Shown: positions 17,260 through 25,552 of the stretch, piece after piece
How the letters are laid out: each line of letters starts with the position of its first letter
Position numbering within the stretch: the stretch's first letter is position 1
Assembly (NCBI GenBank): GCA_044507775.1
Contig: JBIQIY010000019.1
Span: forward strand, 1 to 64,000
Origin: Chryseosolibacter sp044507775
GTDB taxonomy: Bacteria; Bacteroidota; Bacteroidia; Cytophagales; Cyclobacteriaceae
Length of the DNA stretch: 64,000 bases
Direction of reading: 5' to 3'
Notes under the pieces: generated by a model
Databases searched by the model: none
What the model saw: the letters and a program-made list of their open reading frames with translations, nothing else
What the model was told of the DNA's origin: nothing
Program-made: the position numbers and the translations under genes

Positions 17260-18507
17260 TCACACAAGGAACATTTTGTTCTGCGCGAGACAATCACACA
17301 ACTGTCGGTAGATTGTGGTGATATTCTCGCGCGAATGATTGCCCCCCAACGCATTTACTATTCGCTGCGAAAGCGCACCCTGGCTTAATACGACGTCGAG
17401 TTCGCGACGACCTGTGGAAATCACCGTATTGCCTGAGCGCATCAGCCGATCCGTAATATGCCGCCATAACTCAATAGCGGTCGCAGACTCACCGGTGAAG
17501 CCGAATACATTCAGAAACTCGCGGTTGTCAATCACAGCGCGTCCCGCGTTTTCGCTGGTCTTATCCAGAACCTGTGCGAGAAAATCAGTTTTCCATTTCA
17601 TCTGGCTTTCGAAGTCGATGAACTTCTGATTAACAAGCGACTTGATCGTCTCGATGACCAGGGTTAGGATGGCCATGTCTGCCGCCGGACATTCCTGGAT
17701 ATCCATGATGCGGATCTCGATGGAGCCGCGGTCAAACCGCGGAATGGCACCCCGCGAATTCACCCAGATCGGATTGAGCACAGAATCGGGGTCGTAGGGG
17801 GCGATGTCCGATTTTATTTTTTCGTAGATGTTGTTCAGGTAATTGCGCTTCGAAAAGATCGCCTCGGGAATGACTTTCCCCGTGATAGACGGAATCTTCG
17901 CCTGGTTGGTTTTGTAGTATTTCAGACGCGTGTCCAGCATGCCCGTCAGTTTTCCGTCGAGCACAGGTGAACTCGCGCACAATGCCGGAAGAAGAGGTAG
18001 CACAAGCCTCACCGCCGCATGAAGCTTCGCAAATTCCTCGTCATCATAAAAGGGAAGATTCAGGTGCGTGCTTTGCAGGTTCGACCAACCATGTCCGCGG
18101 CAATCGAAGATGCGGTTGTAAATATCATATACCTCGTTGTTCTCATGAGGCCAGATCTTCGTTTCAGTCAGCGGGTCCATGAACGGATGGGCCGCCGTCG
18201 GCATCAGCATTGTATTAGAGGACGCCAGAATTGCGTTGATGCGTTTTACATTTTCCGCGAAAGCGTTTTCAAGCGCGTTGAAGTTATGCTCCGGCCGGGT
18301 CGATTTAAGCTCAACCACGTGCAGGACGAGCTCGTTCGACCAGGTTACTATTCCATTTTCAAAATCACTTTGGTAAGCCCCCGTCTCGTGCCTGATCAGT
18401 TCGTCCGTAATGGGTTTGACTTTCAGAGTATCGCAGTCAACCATCATATATTCCAGCTCTATACCATAGCCCTGGAACAAATGAATGCGTGGGGGCTGTT
18501 GCATCAT
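17260..18507 (-). CDS. Glutamate-cysteine ligase family (GCS2) amide ligase
   Basis: A 415-residue member of the GCS2 fold. Visible features are GYGIELEYMMVD, where the two Glu residues bind metal-ATP, VVELKSTRP, STHLNLPF, SSPVLDGKLTGMLDTRLKYY, and GSIEIRIMDIQECPAADMAI. The protein is longer than YbdK (about 372), so a different acceptor than cysteine is likely. It is the last of four minus-strand genes; its ATG overlaps the RimK-like stop codon as ATGA. By family it should join a glutamate-type carboxylate to an amine with ATP. The partner genes suggest a short peptide or modified amino acid product, which I cannot name. Confidence 0.85.
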   Translation of the reverse strand: MMQQPPRIHLFQGYGIELEYMMVDCDTLKVKPITDELIRHETGAYQSDFENGIVTWSNELVLHVVELKSTRPEHNFNALENAFAENVKRINAILASSNTMLMPTAAHPFMDPLTETKIWPHENNEVYDIYNRIFDCRGHGWSNLQSTHLNLPFYDDEEFAKLHAAVRLVLPLLPALCASSPVLDGKLTGMLDTRLKYYKTNQAKIPSITGKVIPEAIFSKRNYLNNIYEKIKSDIAPYDPDSVLNPIWVNSRGAIPRFDRGSIEIRIMDIQECPAADMAILTLVIETIKSLVNQKFIDFESQMKWKTDFLAQVLDKTSENAGRAVIDNREFLNVFGFTGESATAIELWRHITDRLMRSGNTVISTGRRELDVVLSQGALSQRIVNALGGNHSRENITTIYRQLCDCLAQNKMFLV

Positions 18508-19946
18508 TTATCGGATTTGATCTTATTCAAAAATACGTCCATGATAGTGGAATACAATTTATCCTTCATGATTTTATCTTCGGTACCCGAATCGATATTC
18601 GGGTTGTCGTTGATCTCAATTACGTAGAACTTCCCATCCACCTCCTTCATGTCCACCCCGTACAGGCTTTTGCCGATCAGGGAAGTCGCCTTGAGGGCAG
18701 TTCTCAATAATCCGGAGGGTGCCTCATCCGCAGCGATGGTCTTCACATCGCCCTCCTTGTTCTGTTTGGAATTCCAGTTGACGATCTGCCAGTGCTCGGA
18801 GGCCATGAAGTACTTGCACACATAAAGCACCTGTCCGTCGATGATTCCCACTCGCCAGTCAAATGGTGTCGGCAGGAATTCTTGCGCGATCAGCAGCTCC
18901 GACTTCTGGAACATGGTCGTGCAGGCGTGCTTGTATTCGGCTGCGTCGTTTATCTTGTGAACACCTTTGCTGAAGGCTCCGTCCGGTTGCTTGAGAATAA
19001 AAGGAAAGCTCAGCTTACCGGGAAGGTCCTTATAATTCTCTTTCCCGATCGCAAAAGACTTCGGGGTGAGTATCTTGTTAGCGTTCAACAACTCATTCAG
19101 GTAAACCTTGTTCGTGCACTTCAGGATCGAATCCGGATCGTCGATCACAGCCAGCCCGAGTGACATCGCTTTCTTGGCGAACCGGAAGGTGTGATGGTTT
19201 ACGAAGGTGGTTTCACGGATAAAGAGGGCATCGTACTGGATAAGTTCGCCAAAGTCGTTCTTGGTGATGAGTTCAACGTTGAATCCGGCCTGATCGCCCG
19301 CTTTGATGAACTTCTGGATCGCCTTCTCGTCGGAAGGAGGATTCTTGTCATCCGGGTTCACCAGTATGGCCATGTCATATTTCTTCTTGTCCGGCTTCAC
19401 GTCTCTCTTCCGGGCCAGATACTTTTCAACAGCGCTTCGCAGCAGCGGACCCTCCTCTTTGGAAACTTCTCCGAGACTTAACGGTTTGATGCTTTGAAGG
19501 ACCCATTTAGTCTTCTTTGAAAAAGTAGCACTCAGACAGGGTGCCTGAACGTATTGAAAAAGCTGGCGGGCAAGCTTGTTCAGGTGTTCGTCCTGGGTGA
19601 TACCGAAGAAGATGTCGAACTCGACGCGGTCGGTTTTCTCGTTCTTGAAGGAGGATTGTATCAGATCGTCAAAGTCCTGGGAATCTTCGCGCAGGATGGA
19701 TGGAAACCGAAGGTCCTGGATTGTACTGATGCCCGGTAAGACCTTGTGTTTGCGTGCTTCGGCCAGCAATGACACGTAGTATCCCAGACTTTGATATTGA
19801 TACGATTTGCAGAGGTTGAGAACTTTGAGCCCTTTGGACTGTTGGTACGCTTCAGCGGTGATATATCGGGCCGGCGAAACAACCTCTACTTCTTCCAGCG
19901 CGAACTTCCAATGGTCGGGGTTTTCAACAATGATCAGCTTTTGCAT
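18504..19946 (-). CDS. RimK-like ATP-grasp ligase with RLAN N-terminal domain
   Basis: A 480-residue protein. The first 190 residues match the RLAN domain found before RimK-like ligases (LIIVENPDHWKF at the start, ITAEAYQQ, GYYVSLLAEARKHKVLP). The C-terminal half is an ATP-grasp: NKVYLNELLNANKILTPKS, FPFILKQPDGAFSKGV, IAQEFLPTPFDWRVGIIDGQ, and the metal-binding VIEINDNPNID near the end. Such enzymes add amino acids to a carboxylate through an acyl phosphate. Its stop overlaps the GCS2 start by four bases, so the two ligases are co-translated. The substrate is unknown. Confidence 0.9.
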   Translation of the reverse strand: MQKLIIVENPDHWKFALEEVEVVSPARYITAEAYQQSKGLKVLNLCKSYQYQSLGYYVSLLAEARKHKVLPGISTIQDLRFPSILREDSQDFDDLIQSSFKNEKTDRVEFDIFFGITQDEHLNKLARQLFQYVQAPCLSATFSKKTKWVLQSIKPLSLGEVSKEEGPLLRSAVEKYLARKRDVKPDKKKYDMAILVNPDDKNPPSDEKAIQKFIKAGDQAGFNVELITKNDFGELIQYDALFIRETTFVNHHTFRFAKKAMSLGLAVIDDPDSILKCTNKVYLNELLNANKILTPKSFAIGKENYKDLPGKLSFPFILKQPDGAFSKGVHKINDAAEYKHACTTMFQKSELLIAQEFLPTPFDWRVGIIDGQVLYVCKYFMASEHWQIVNWNSKQNKEGDVKTIAADEAPSGLLRTALKATSLIGKSLYGVDMKEVDGKFYVIEINDNPNIDSGTEDKIMKDKLYSTIMDVFLNKIKSDK

Positions 19947-19987
19947 AGTATTTCCCGGCTATCGTTCCGGGCAAAAAAATAAGGGGT

Positions 19988-20704
19988 TTAGATCTTCTTT
20001 GGTTCAATTATGAGCAGGTTTGCATCATAGGTAACAATTCCCAGCATAATGCTATTAATCAGGCGGTCAAACGTCACTGTGTACAGCTGCCCTTTGCCCA
20101 GGGGGTTCGGTTCGACGGGGTCCGCCACCGAGACAACGTTCTTTGCTTCATCGTATCCGGTGATCACAACGAAGTGCCCGGCCGGTTCGCCCTTTATCGG
20201 ATCATAAATATCGTACTGGGGAATTTCCCGTGGTGTGCCATACAGATAGGTGGCACTCAGTCCGGTCAGGATCGGAATGGAGCGCTTCAGGTATCCCTTG
20301 ATCAGATCCGCATCAAGTTCGGAGTAGTGCAGCTTTCCGCCCAATTCGAGGAATTTTATAAAGGCTTGCGACGTTACCTGCAGCTTTCTCCTCTTGCTCT
20401 TGAATTCCATTTGCTCTTTGAGGAATTGGGCGATCTTCTTTGACGGGTGCTTGAACCACGTCGGATCGAAAACATTGAGATTGTAGGTGTAGATGTGCGC
20501 CTTGTACCCCCGTTGCAGCGCATGGTTTCCAAGCATCACCGCCATTGTGCCGCCGTTCTTCAGCTGCTTCACTTCGCGTATCACATTCTTTAGCGGAACA
20601 GGATCGTCATAGAACTGATACAACGCCTGGAGGCATGTCGGTCCGCATGTGACATCATCAGGTTGGGCCTGAATGTCGAAGCCCAGGTTGATCTCTTTTC
20701 GCAT
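19988..20704 (-). CDS. C39-like cysteine peptidase
   Basis: A 238-residue papain-fold protein of the peptidase C39-like family. The catalytic Cys is in DDVTCGPTCLQALYQFY near residue 20, the His in AGHFVVITGYDE near 173, and the Asp in SVADPVEPNP near 192. There is no signal peptide and no ABC transporter domain, so it is not a bacteriocin exporter but a stand-alone cytoplasmic peptidase or transferase. It sits 41 bases before the RimK-like gene, and its ATG overlaps the DUF155 stop (TGATG). In the operon it may trim or hydrolyse the ligase product, or act as an acyl transferase; these are inferences. Confidence 0.85.
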   Translation of the reverse strand: MRKEINLGFDIQAQPDDVTCGPTCLQALYQFYDDPVPLKNVIREVKQLKNGGTMAVMLGNHALQRGYKAHIYTYNLNVFDPTWFKHPSKKIAQFLKEQMEFKSKRRKLQVTSQAFIKFLELGGKLHYSELDADLIKGYLKRSIPILTGLSATYLYGTPREIPQYDIYDPIKGEPAGHFVVITGYDEAKNVVSVADPVEPNPLGKGQLYTVTFDRLINSIMLGIVTYDANLLIIEPKKI

Positions 20705-21495
20705 CAGAGGGACAGGAACTTGGTGATGAACATGTCGAAAACTTCCACAAGGATCAATAAAATAATGATAAATTCAAGGAGGTTGCTTTCGCGCTGATGT
20801 ATTATTTCGCGGAAAACAGCAAGATTGTTTTGAATGATGCGCATCGTGTACTCGATCTCGCTAAAACGGACTTTGAGGTCGAAATGCTTCATCAGCCCCT
20901 GATGCAGTTTATCCAGGTATTCATTGTCCCAGGTCAGGTCGGGCGCGTCAAAAATGTAAATATTCTCCGCTATATCGTTCTGGGTCTTGAGCGCTTTTCC
21001 AATGAAGCGGTGCATGTTATTGCGGCTGATCCGCAAGTTGCCCGTCCGTTCCAACTGGTTGGCGAAGCCTTTCAACTGAGTAAGGAGGTCTTCGCTTTCG
21101 CTGTGATAATGATCCAGGGCCACCGACTGCGCGAGGTTTAACATCGCCACCCGCATGATGGTGGGATCGCGTTTGATGACGACGGCTTCCGCAAATTCAA
21201 AGGCAGTACCTCTTTCGGGGTCCACCCGAATCTGAAATTCGTCACGCTGCCACGCCTTTTCGGGATCTTTGAGGTGTGGCTGGATGGAAACGATGATCGA
21301 CTTCATCTCTTCTTCCGGCATGCCTGCAAATACTACCACTCCGTAGTTGAAGAAGTATTTGTACCGGCCCTCCGAACCGTAAAAGAGTTCGGATGATGAG
21401 TCGGCCAAGGGTTTCTTGTCAATCAGTGATTTAATGCCCTTGAGGTCGATCTGATTGGAAATCAGGAAGGCGTGAAGCTTGACAGTGTCGGCCAT
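20704..21495 (-). CDS. DUF155 / RMD1 family membrane protein
   Basis: A 263-residue protein of the DUF155 (RMD1-like) family. The core is YKYFFNYGVVVFAGM, followed by the helical ALDHYHSESEDLL, and it ends in a hydrophobic span FIIILLILVEVFDMFITKF that would anchor the C-terminus in the membrane. Eukaryotic relatives are mitochondrial membrane proteins; no enzyme activity is established. It is the first gene of the four-gene operon and is joined to the C39-like peptidase by a one-base overlap, suggesting that it tethers the pathway to the membrane. Confidence 0.85.
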   Translation of the reverse strand: MADTVKLHAFLISNQIDLKGIKSLIDKKPLADSSSELFYGSEGRYKYFFNYGVVVFAGMPEEEMKSIIVSIQPHLKDPEKAWQRDEFQIRVDPERGTAFEFAEAVVIKRDPTIMRVAMLNLAQSVALDHYHSESEDLLTQLKGFANQLERTGNLRISRNNMHRFIGKALKTQNDIAENIYIFDAPDLTWDNEYLDKLHQGLMKHFDLKVRFSEIEYTMRIIQNNLAVFREIIHQRESNLLEFIIILLILVEVFDMFITKFLSL

Positions 21496-21703
21496 AGCGT
21501 ATGATATAAATATAAGCTAAAAAACGAGGCCCTTGTTTCACTTTCCCTAAAATTCAGCATATTGGATTGAGAATGCGAAATTCTCAAATGCGCAAACGCA
21601 CCTTCATCTTGCGGATTGTGTGATCCGACCGTAGCGCACAGGAACTAACTTTCGCCGATAAACCGGAGACGTACTTCATCACAAAACCAACACAGCCAAT
21701 AGC

Positions 21704-22696
21704 ATGCAACGCCTGATCCTCACTTGTTTTTTAGCACTGCTCGTTTCACCTGTGAAATCCCAGGAGATTACGTATGCGGAGAAACTGGGTTTTCCGAAAG
21801 GATCAAAAGTCCTGATCCTGCACATCGATGATGTCGGCATGTCCTGGGATTCCAACCAAGGGGCTATCCAGGCCATGGAGAAGGGCGTGGCCAATTCGCT
21901 GAGCATCATGATGCCCTGCCCCTGGGTGCCTGGGTTTGTCCACTATATGAAAGAGCATCCCGGGCTTGATGCCGGGCTGCATCTCACCCTGACATCAGAG
22001 TGGAAAGATTACCGGTGGCCTCCCCTGTCAGGGCGTCCGGCCGTACCGGGACTGGTGGACACCGAAGGCGCTATGTGGCGATCCGTTGACATGGTAGCAA
22101 AGAACGCTTCGCCGGACGAGGTTGAGACAGAGATCCGCGAGCAGCTTAAGCGCGCCCGCGACATCGGATTTGAGCCTACTCACCTGGATTCGCATATGGG
22201 AACCCTGTTTGCCACCCCGCAATTCCTTGAGCGTTACATCAAGGTGGGTATCGAGAACAAAATCCCCGTTATGTTTCCCGGAGGACACAACACGATGATC
22301 GGCAAGGAAAGGGATATCACGCCGGAAATAATAACCCAGCTGAGACAAATGGGCAAGATGATCTGGGACGCCGGCCTGCCGGTCCTGGACGACCTGCACA
22401 ATGTCAGCTATAACTTTGAATATCCGAAGGGTGAGCTCTCGGACCAGGAACTCCAAAAAATTGCCACCGGGCAGTACATCAAAACGATCCGCGAACTGAA
22501 GCCCGGACTGGCAATGGTGATCATGCATTGCACGTCGCCCAGTGAAATATTCTCCTACATCGGGAGCTCCGGGCGGATCCGTAAAGCAGACATGCTCGCT
22601 ATGATGGACCCGGCCTTCAAAAAGTTTCTGGCTGACGAGAAGATCATCCTGACCACCTGGCGGGAAGTGAAGGAGCGCCGGCTGAAAGTAAAGTAG
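21704..22696 (+). CDS. Exported YdjC/ChbG-type carbohydrate deacetylase
   Basis: A 330-residue protein with an N-terminal signal peptide (MQRLILTCFLALLVSPVKSQ). The metal site of the ChbG/HpnK family is visible: the Asp pair in LHIDDVGMS, His in AGLHLTLTSEW, and THLDSHMG near residue 165. Family members remove acetyl groups from chito-oligosaccharides or other N-acetylated sugars; secretion here points to breakdown of external glycans. The gene stands alone and is followed directly by a CTGGTTG heptamer repeat and then by a convergent lipoprotein gene. Confidence 0.88.
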   Translation: MQRLILTCFLALLVSPVKSQEITYAEKLGFPKGSKVLILHIDDVGMSWDSNQGAIQAMEKGVANSLSIMMPCPWVPGFVHYMKEHPGLDAGLHLTLTSEWKDYRWPPLSGRPAVPGLVDTEGAMWRSVDMVAKNASPDEVETEIREQLKRARDIGFEPTHLDSHMGTLFATPQFLERYIKVGIENKIPVMFPGGHNTMIGKERDITPEIITQLRQMGKMIWDAGLPVLDDLHNVSYNFEYPKGELSDQELQKIATGQYIKTIRELKPGLAMVIMHCTSPSEIFSYIGSSGRIRKADMLAMMDPAFKKFLADEKIILTTWREVKERRLKVK

Positions 22697-22699
22697 ACG

Positions 22700-22720
22700 C
22701 TGGTTACTGGTTGCTGGTTG
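22700..22720 (+). repeat. heptamer repeat CTGGTTA/G
   Basis: Three contiguous heptamers, CTGGTTA and twice CTGGTTG, begin three bases after the stop codon of the deacetylase gene. A GAGTGG/CCACTC hairpin follows at 22759-22776, just before the 3' end of the convergent lipoprotein gene. Confidence 0.7.
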
Positions 22721-22777
22721 CAATATTTTATGACGAGGGCCCAGTGCTCGCAGGGCAAGAGTGGTGCTGCCCACTCC

Positions 22778-23233
22778 TTACTCCCCGGCTACACGCTCAT
22801 AAGTCAACGACGACTCAGACCTCCCCTGCTCCGCTTCTCTCGGTTTCAGCGTAAGCCTGTCCTGCTGCAAGTCGATCTCATATTCCTGTGGCTCCTCATT
22901 GGATTCACTCTCGAGGTAGAGGTTTCGCAATTGTTCGTTCATCCTGTAAGCGCCGCTGTCGACCTTTTCATCATCGGCGTAACCGATGTATCGCGCTTCT
23001 TCCGTGAATCGAATCCGCTGCATTGCACCCTCATGCCGGTCAGCATTCCCGGCTGCTGCCTCCTCAAGCTCCCACTCGCCCACGAGGATATCGATCATTT
23101 TTTCGGGCGACTCTTTCCGCGTATTTACCTCAGTGGTGTCGCGAGCATTCTCAGTAGCTTCTCTCTTCTCTTGCTGACACGATGACAATGCCAGCAGTGT
23201 GCACAGGCAAAACAAGAAAACCTTGATTTTCAT
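22778..23233 (-). CDS. Small lipoprotein, lipocalin-like
   Basis: A 151-residue protein with a lipoprotein signal (MKIKVFLFCLCTLLALSSC, lipobox ALSSC). After a charged linker comes LVGEWELEE, then predicted beta strands, which resembles the lipocalin-like DUF4488/DUF5004 type domains in Bacteroidetes. No catalytic residues are seen. It would be anchored in a membrane of the cell envelope. Function unknown; it is divergent from the copper-storage gene. Confidence 0.7.
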   Translation of the reverse strand: MKIKVFLFCLCTLLALSSCQQEKREATENARDTTEVNTRKESPEKMIDILVGEWELEEAAAGNADRHEGAMQRIRFTEEARYIGYADDEKVDSGAYRMNEQLRNLYLESESNEEPQEYEIDLQQDRLTLKPREAEQGRSESSLTYERVAGE

Positions 23234-23399
23234 AGACTTTATCTTTTTCGCATTTGAAAAAACACTATGCCTTCATTCTAAGGCGGCTGGCAAATCGTTT
23301 ATATCGGTAAATAGTTCAACTGTGCAATTTCATCCTCACTTGACCAGTGGTGGAAATCGGCATAACTATTTTGAGTTTTCAGGCAAATGGAAGAAGACT

Positions 23400-23753
23400 A
23401 TGGCTATTGAACTATCCCACAACACAAAACTTGCTAACAAAGAATTGCTTCAGAAACTGATCGACTGTGCTCTCACTTGTGAAGAGTGTGAATCGGCCTG
23501 CCTGAACGAAGAAAATATCACCCTGCTTGCCCGGTGCATCGAGCTTGACCGCGACTGTGCTGACATTTGCATCCAGGCCTCCAGGCTGGTTCAAAGAGAT
23601 TCCGAAATCGCCGAAGAATTTCTGATGGTCTGCGAAAAGATCTGCCGCATGTGCGCCGAAGAGTGCAACAAGCACAACCATGAACATTGCAGGATGTGCG
23701 CGGAGGCATGTCTCGCCTGCGCGGACGCCTGTCATGCGATGGTGATGGGGTGA
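23400..23753 (+). CDS. Four-helix-bundle copper-storage protein (DUF326/Csp)
   Basis: A 117-residue Cys-rich protein matching the DUF326 four-helix family that includes copper storage proteins. Sixteen Cys residues lie in CxxC and CxxxC spacings along the helices, as in CALTCEECESACL, DCADICI, CEKICRMCAEECNKH, and CRMCAEACLACADACHAM. In Csp proteins such Cys line the inside of the bundle and bind many Cu(I) ions. The start MAIELSHN at 23400 was chosen because the helices begin there; upstream in-frame sequence is unlike the family. No Tat or Sec signal, so it is cytoplasmic (Csp3-like). Confidence 0.88.
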   Translation: MAIELSHNTKLANKELLQKLIDCALTCEECESACLNEENITLLARCIELDRDCADICIQASRLVQRDSEIAEEFLMVCEKICRMCAEECNKHNHEHCRMCAEACLACADACHAMVMG

Positions 23754-23823
23754 GTACGCGGATTGCTGATGATATCAATTTTTCCTACCTTGAAGACTAC
23801 GAAGGCAAGGTATCTGACATGTC

Positions 23824-24126
23824 ATGACAGAAACAAACCGGATATTGACCATCATCGGGATCCTCGTTTACACGATTCTGTCTATCCTGGTAGGGCTTTA
23901 TGTTTTCATTGAAAACGACGAAAGCCAGCCTGTTCGCAATATCATTCAATGGAATTATTTCATCCCGGTCATAACCTATTCGGCCTTCGCGTTGTGGCTG
24001 ACCTATGGACTATACCTGGCGTTCAGAAGAGTCCTGAATAAGGTCATTTCGTTCGCAGCTTCGCTCGTAATCGGAATTCCTGTGGGTTTGATTGTGCTCA
24101 ACAGAGTTGTTGGCGCGCTGATGTAA
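23824..24126 (+). CDS. Small membrane protein of unknown function
   Basis: A 100-residue protein with three hydrophobic spans (IIGILVYTILSILVGLYVF, FIPVITYSAFALWLTYGLYL and ISFAASLVIGIPVGLIVL). I do not recognise a family. It lies 70 bases after the copper-storage gene, with TACCTTGA in the gap as a poor promoter match. The start ATG is preceded by another near-match, so the N-terminus is fairly safe. Confidence 0.65.
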   Translation: MTETNRILTIIGILVYTILSILVGLYVFIENDESQPVRNIIQWNYFIPVITYSAFALWLTYGLYLAFRRVLNKVISFAASLVIGIPVGLIVLNRVVGALM

Positions 24127-24172
24127 ATTGGGCTGGGAGATCCACCAAACAGCAACAAAGGAAAAGCGCCAA

Positions 24173-25279
24173 TCAAGGTATCGGTTTTCCTTCTTTCAGG
24201 TTCGCAACAACCTGCTCGGCATACTTTTCAAAATAGGTGTTCTTTGCATAGCTTACTGTCTTGCTTGCATATTTTAGTGCCTCTTTATCATTTCCCTGCA
24301 GCGAATGTCCCCGTGTGATAGCCAGCAGTGAATAAAGATCCTCCTTATTTCTCTCATACGACATTTTATAGACAGAAATCGCCTCTTGATTGCGTTTTTG
24401 ATTCTCGAGACCTCTTCCGTAGGAATACAGTTGAAGTGTGGTTGCCAGGGGGTACGCCTGACGCATCACCGAATCGGCCTTGCCTTTCATTCCCTTTTTT
24501 TCCAGAAGGCCCGCATAGGTGGACAGCGTTAAGAAATTCTTTTCTCCAAAATAAGTATTGATCGACCGCTCAGCCCAGCCGATGGCTTCATCAATGTTGA
24601 TGTTATGCGAAAGACAGTAATTTGCAGCCATTTGCATGTTCTGCCAGTAGCGATAAAAGATCCCGGAATTGAACTCCCTTCTGAACGCAGCAATCATTTC
24701 CTTTTCAAGGTCAACCGAAATCGTAAAGGGGACCTTGACCCTTTCCCACTGCAACGACACGACAGCTGCATCGTCGGTTTCATCACTAAAGACGTACATG
24801 AGTCGTTCGATACTCGTATCCAGTTTGACAACGGGCACTTCCACCCGGAGTGCATCGTCTTTGCTATCGTAGTAAAAGCTTCCCCATGCAGTGCTGACAT
24901 TCGAAAAAATGATCGTCGCCTTTTCCGGTCCCATGGCGATAAAGAATCCGTACTTCCCGGCCTTGAGCTGTTTGCCCTCGATCATGACGTCGGTACTGAA
25001 GGTAAACGTCGTGTTTTCATTCGCGCCTGCGCGCCAGGGCGCCGCTTTGCTGGTACCATAGTGTAGATCGGCGAAGCCGTAGTGAACTAACTCGCCCCAT
25101 ATTTTTCCTTCGCGTCCATTCACAATCGGACGGTCATAATCTATACGCACGTCAGTAATCCCTATCAGTTGCGAGACGGACGCCTTCCGGTTCGTACCAC
25201 CGGGAGGAAACGTGATCTGTGCAAACGCAAATGTTCCAGCGAAGAAAAGAGAAGCGGTGACCGATAGCTTTTTGTTCAT
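24173..25279 (-). CDS. DUF2911 protein with TPR-like C-terminus
   Basis: A 368-residue exported protein. A signal peptide (first 20 residues, ending FAFAQ) precedes a DUF2911 domain (about 20-185). It is recognised by SVSQLIGITDVRIDYDRP, GKIWGELVHYG, WRAGANENTTFTFSTDV and GFFIAMG. The second half is helical, with repeats such as NQEAISVYKMSYERNKEDLYSLL cut into TPR-like hairpins. DUF2911 is common in Bacteroidetes and has no proven function; the TPR part suggests protein binding. It is monocistronic and faces away from the secA-like gene upstream. Confidence 0.85.
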   Translation of the reverse strand: MNKKLSVTASLFFAGTFAFAQITFPPGGTNRKASVSQLIGITDVRIDYDRPIVNGREGKIWGELVHYGFADLHYGTSKAAPWRAGANENTTFTFSTDVMIEGKQLKAGKYGFFIAMGPEKATIIFSNVSTAWGSFYYDSKDDALRVEVPVVKLDTSIERLMYVFSDETDDAAVVSLQWERVKVPFTISVDLEKEMIAAFRREFNSGIFYRYWQNMQMAANYCLSHNINIDEAIGWAERSINTYFGEKNFLTLSTYAGLLEKKGMKGKADSVMRQAYPLATTLQLYSYGRGLENQKRNQEAISVYKMSYERNKEDLYSLLAITRGHSLQGNDKEALKYASKTVSYAKNTYFEKYAEQVVANLKEGKPIP

Positions 25280-25552
25280 AAGAGTGTTGGGTATGTCCGG
25301 GGAAAAGCGATTAAGGAAACGAATTTATGTAGGTAAGGAGTAAATGGCCAGTTGGTCAGCGGCTGACTTGCAATTATTCTACCAGTTGCAGCGGTCTAGG
25401 GGGCAAGGGCCCGCAGCGCCTGATTATCGGATATTCACAGTTTTCGAGTCCTCTCACCTATGACGGTAGCTACATTTCCGGACACGGATTGTTCGCTATC
25501 GACCGACCGCCGGTATTTCATCTGGGGAGTCTCCTCTGCAAAGCATCCGGGT

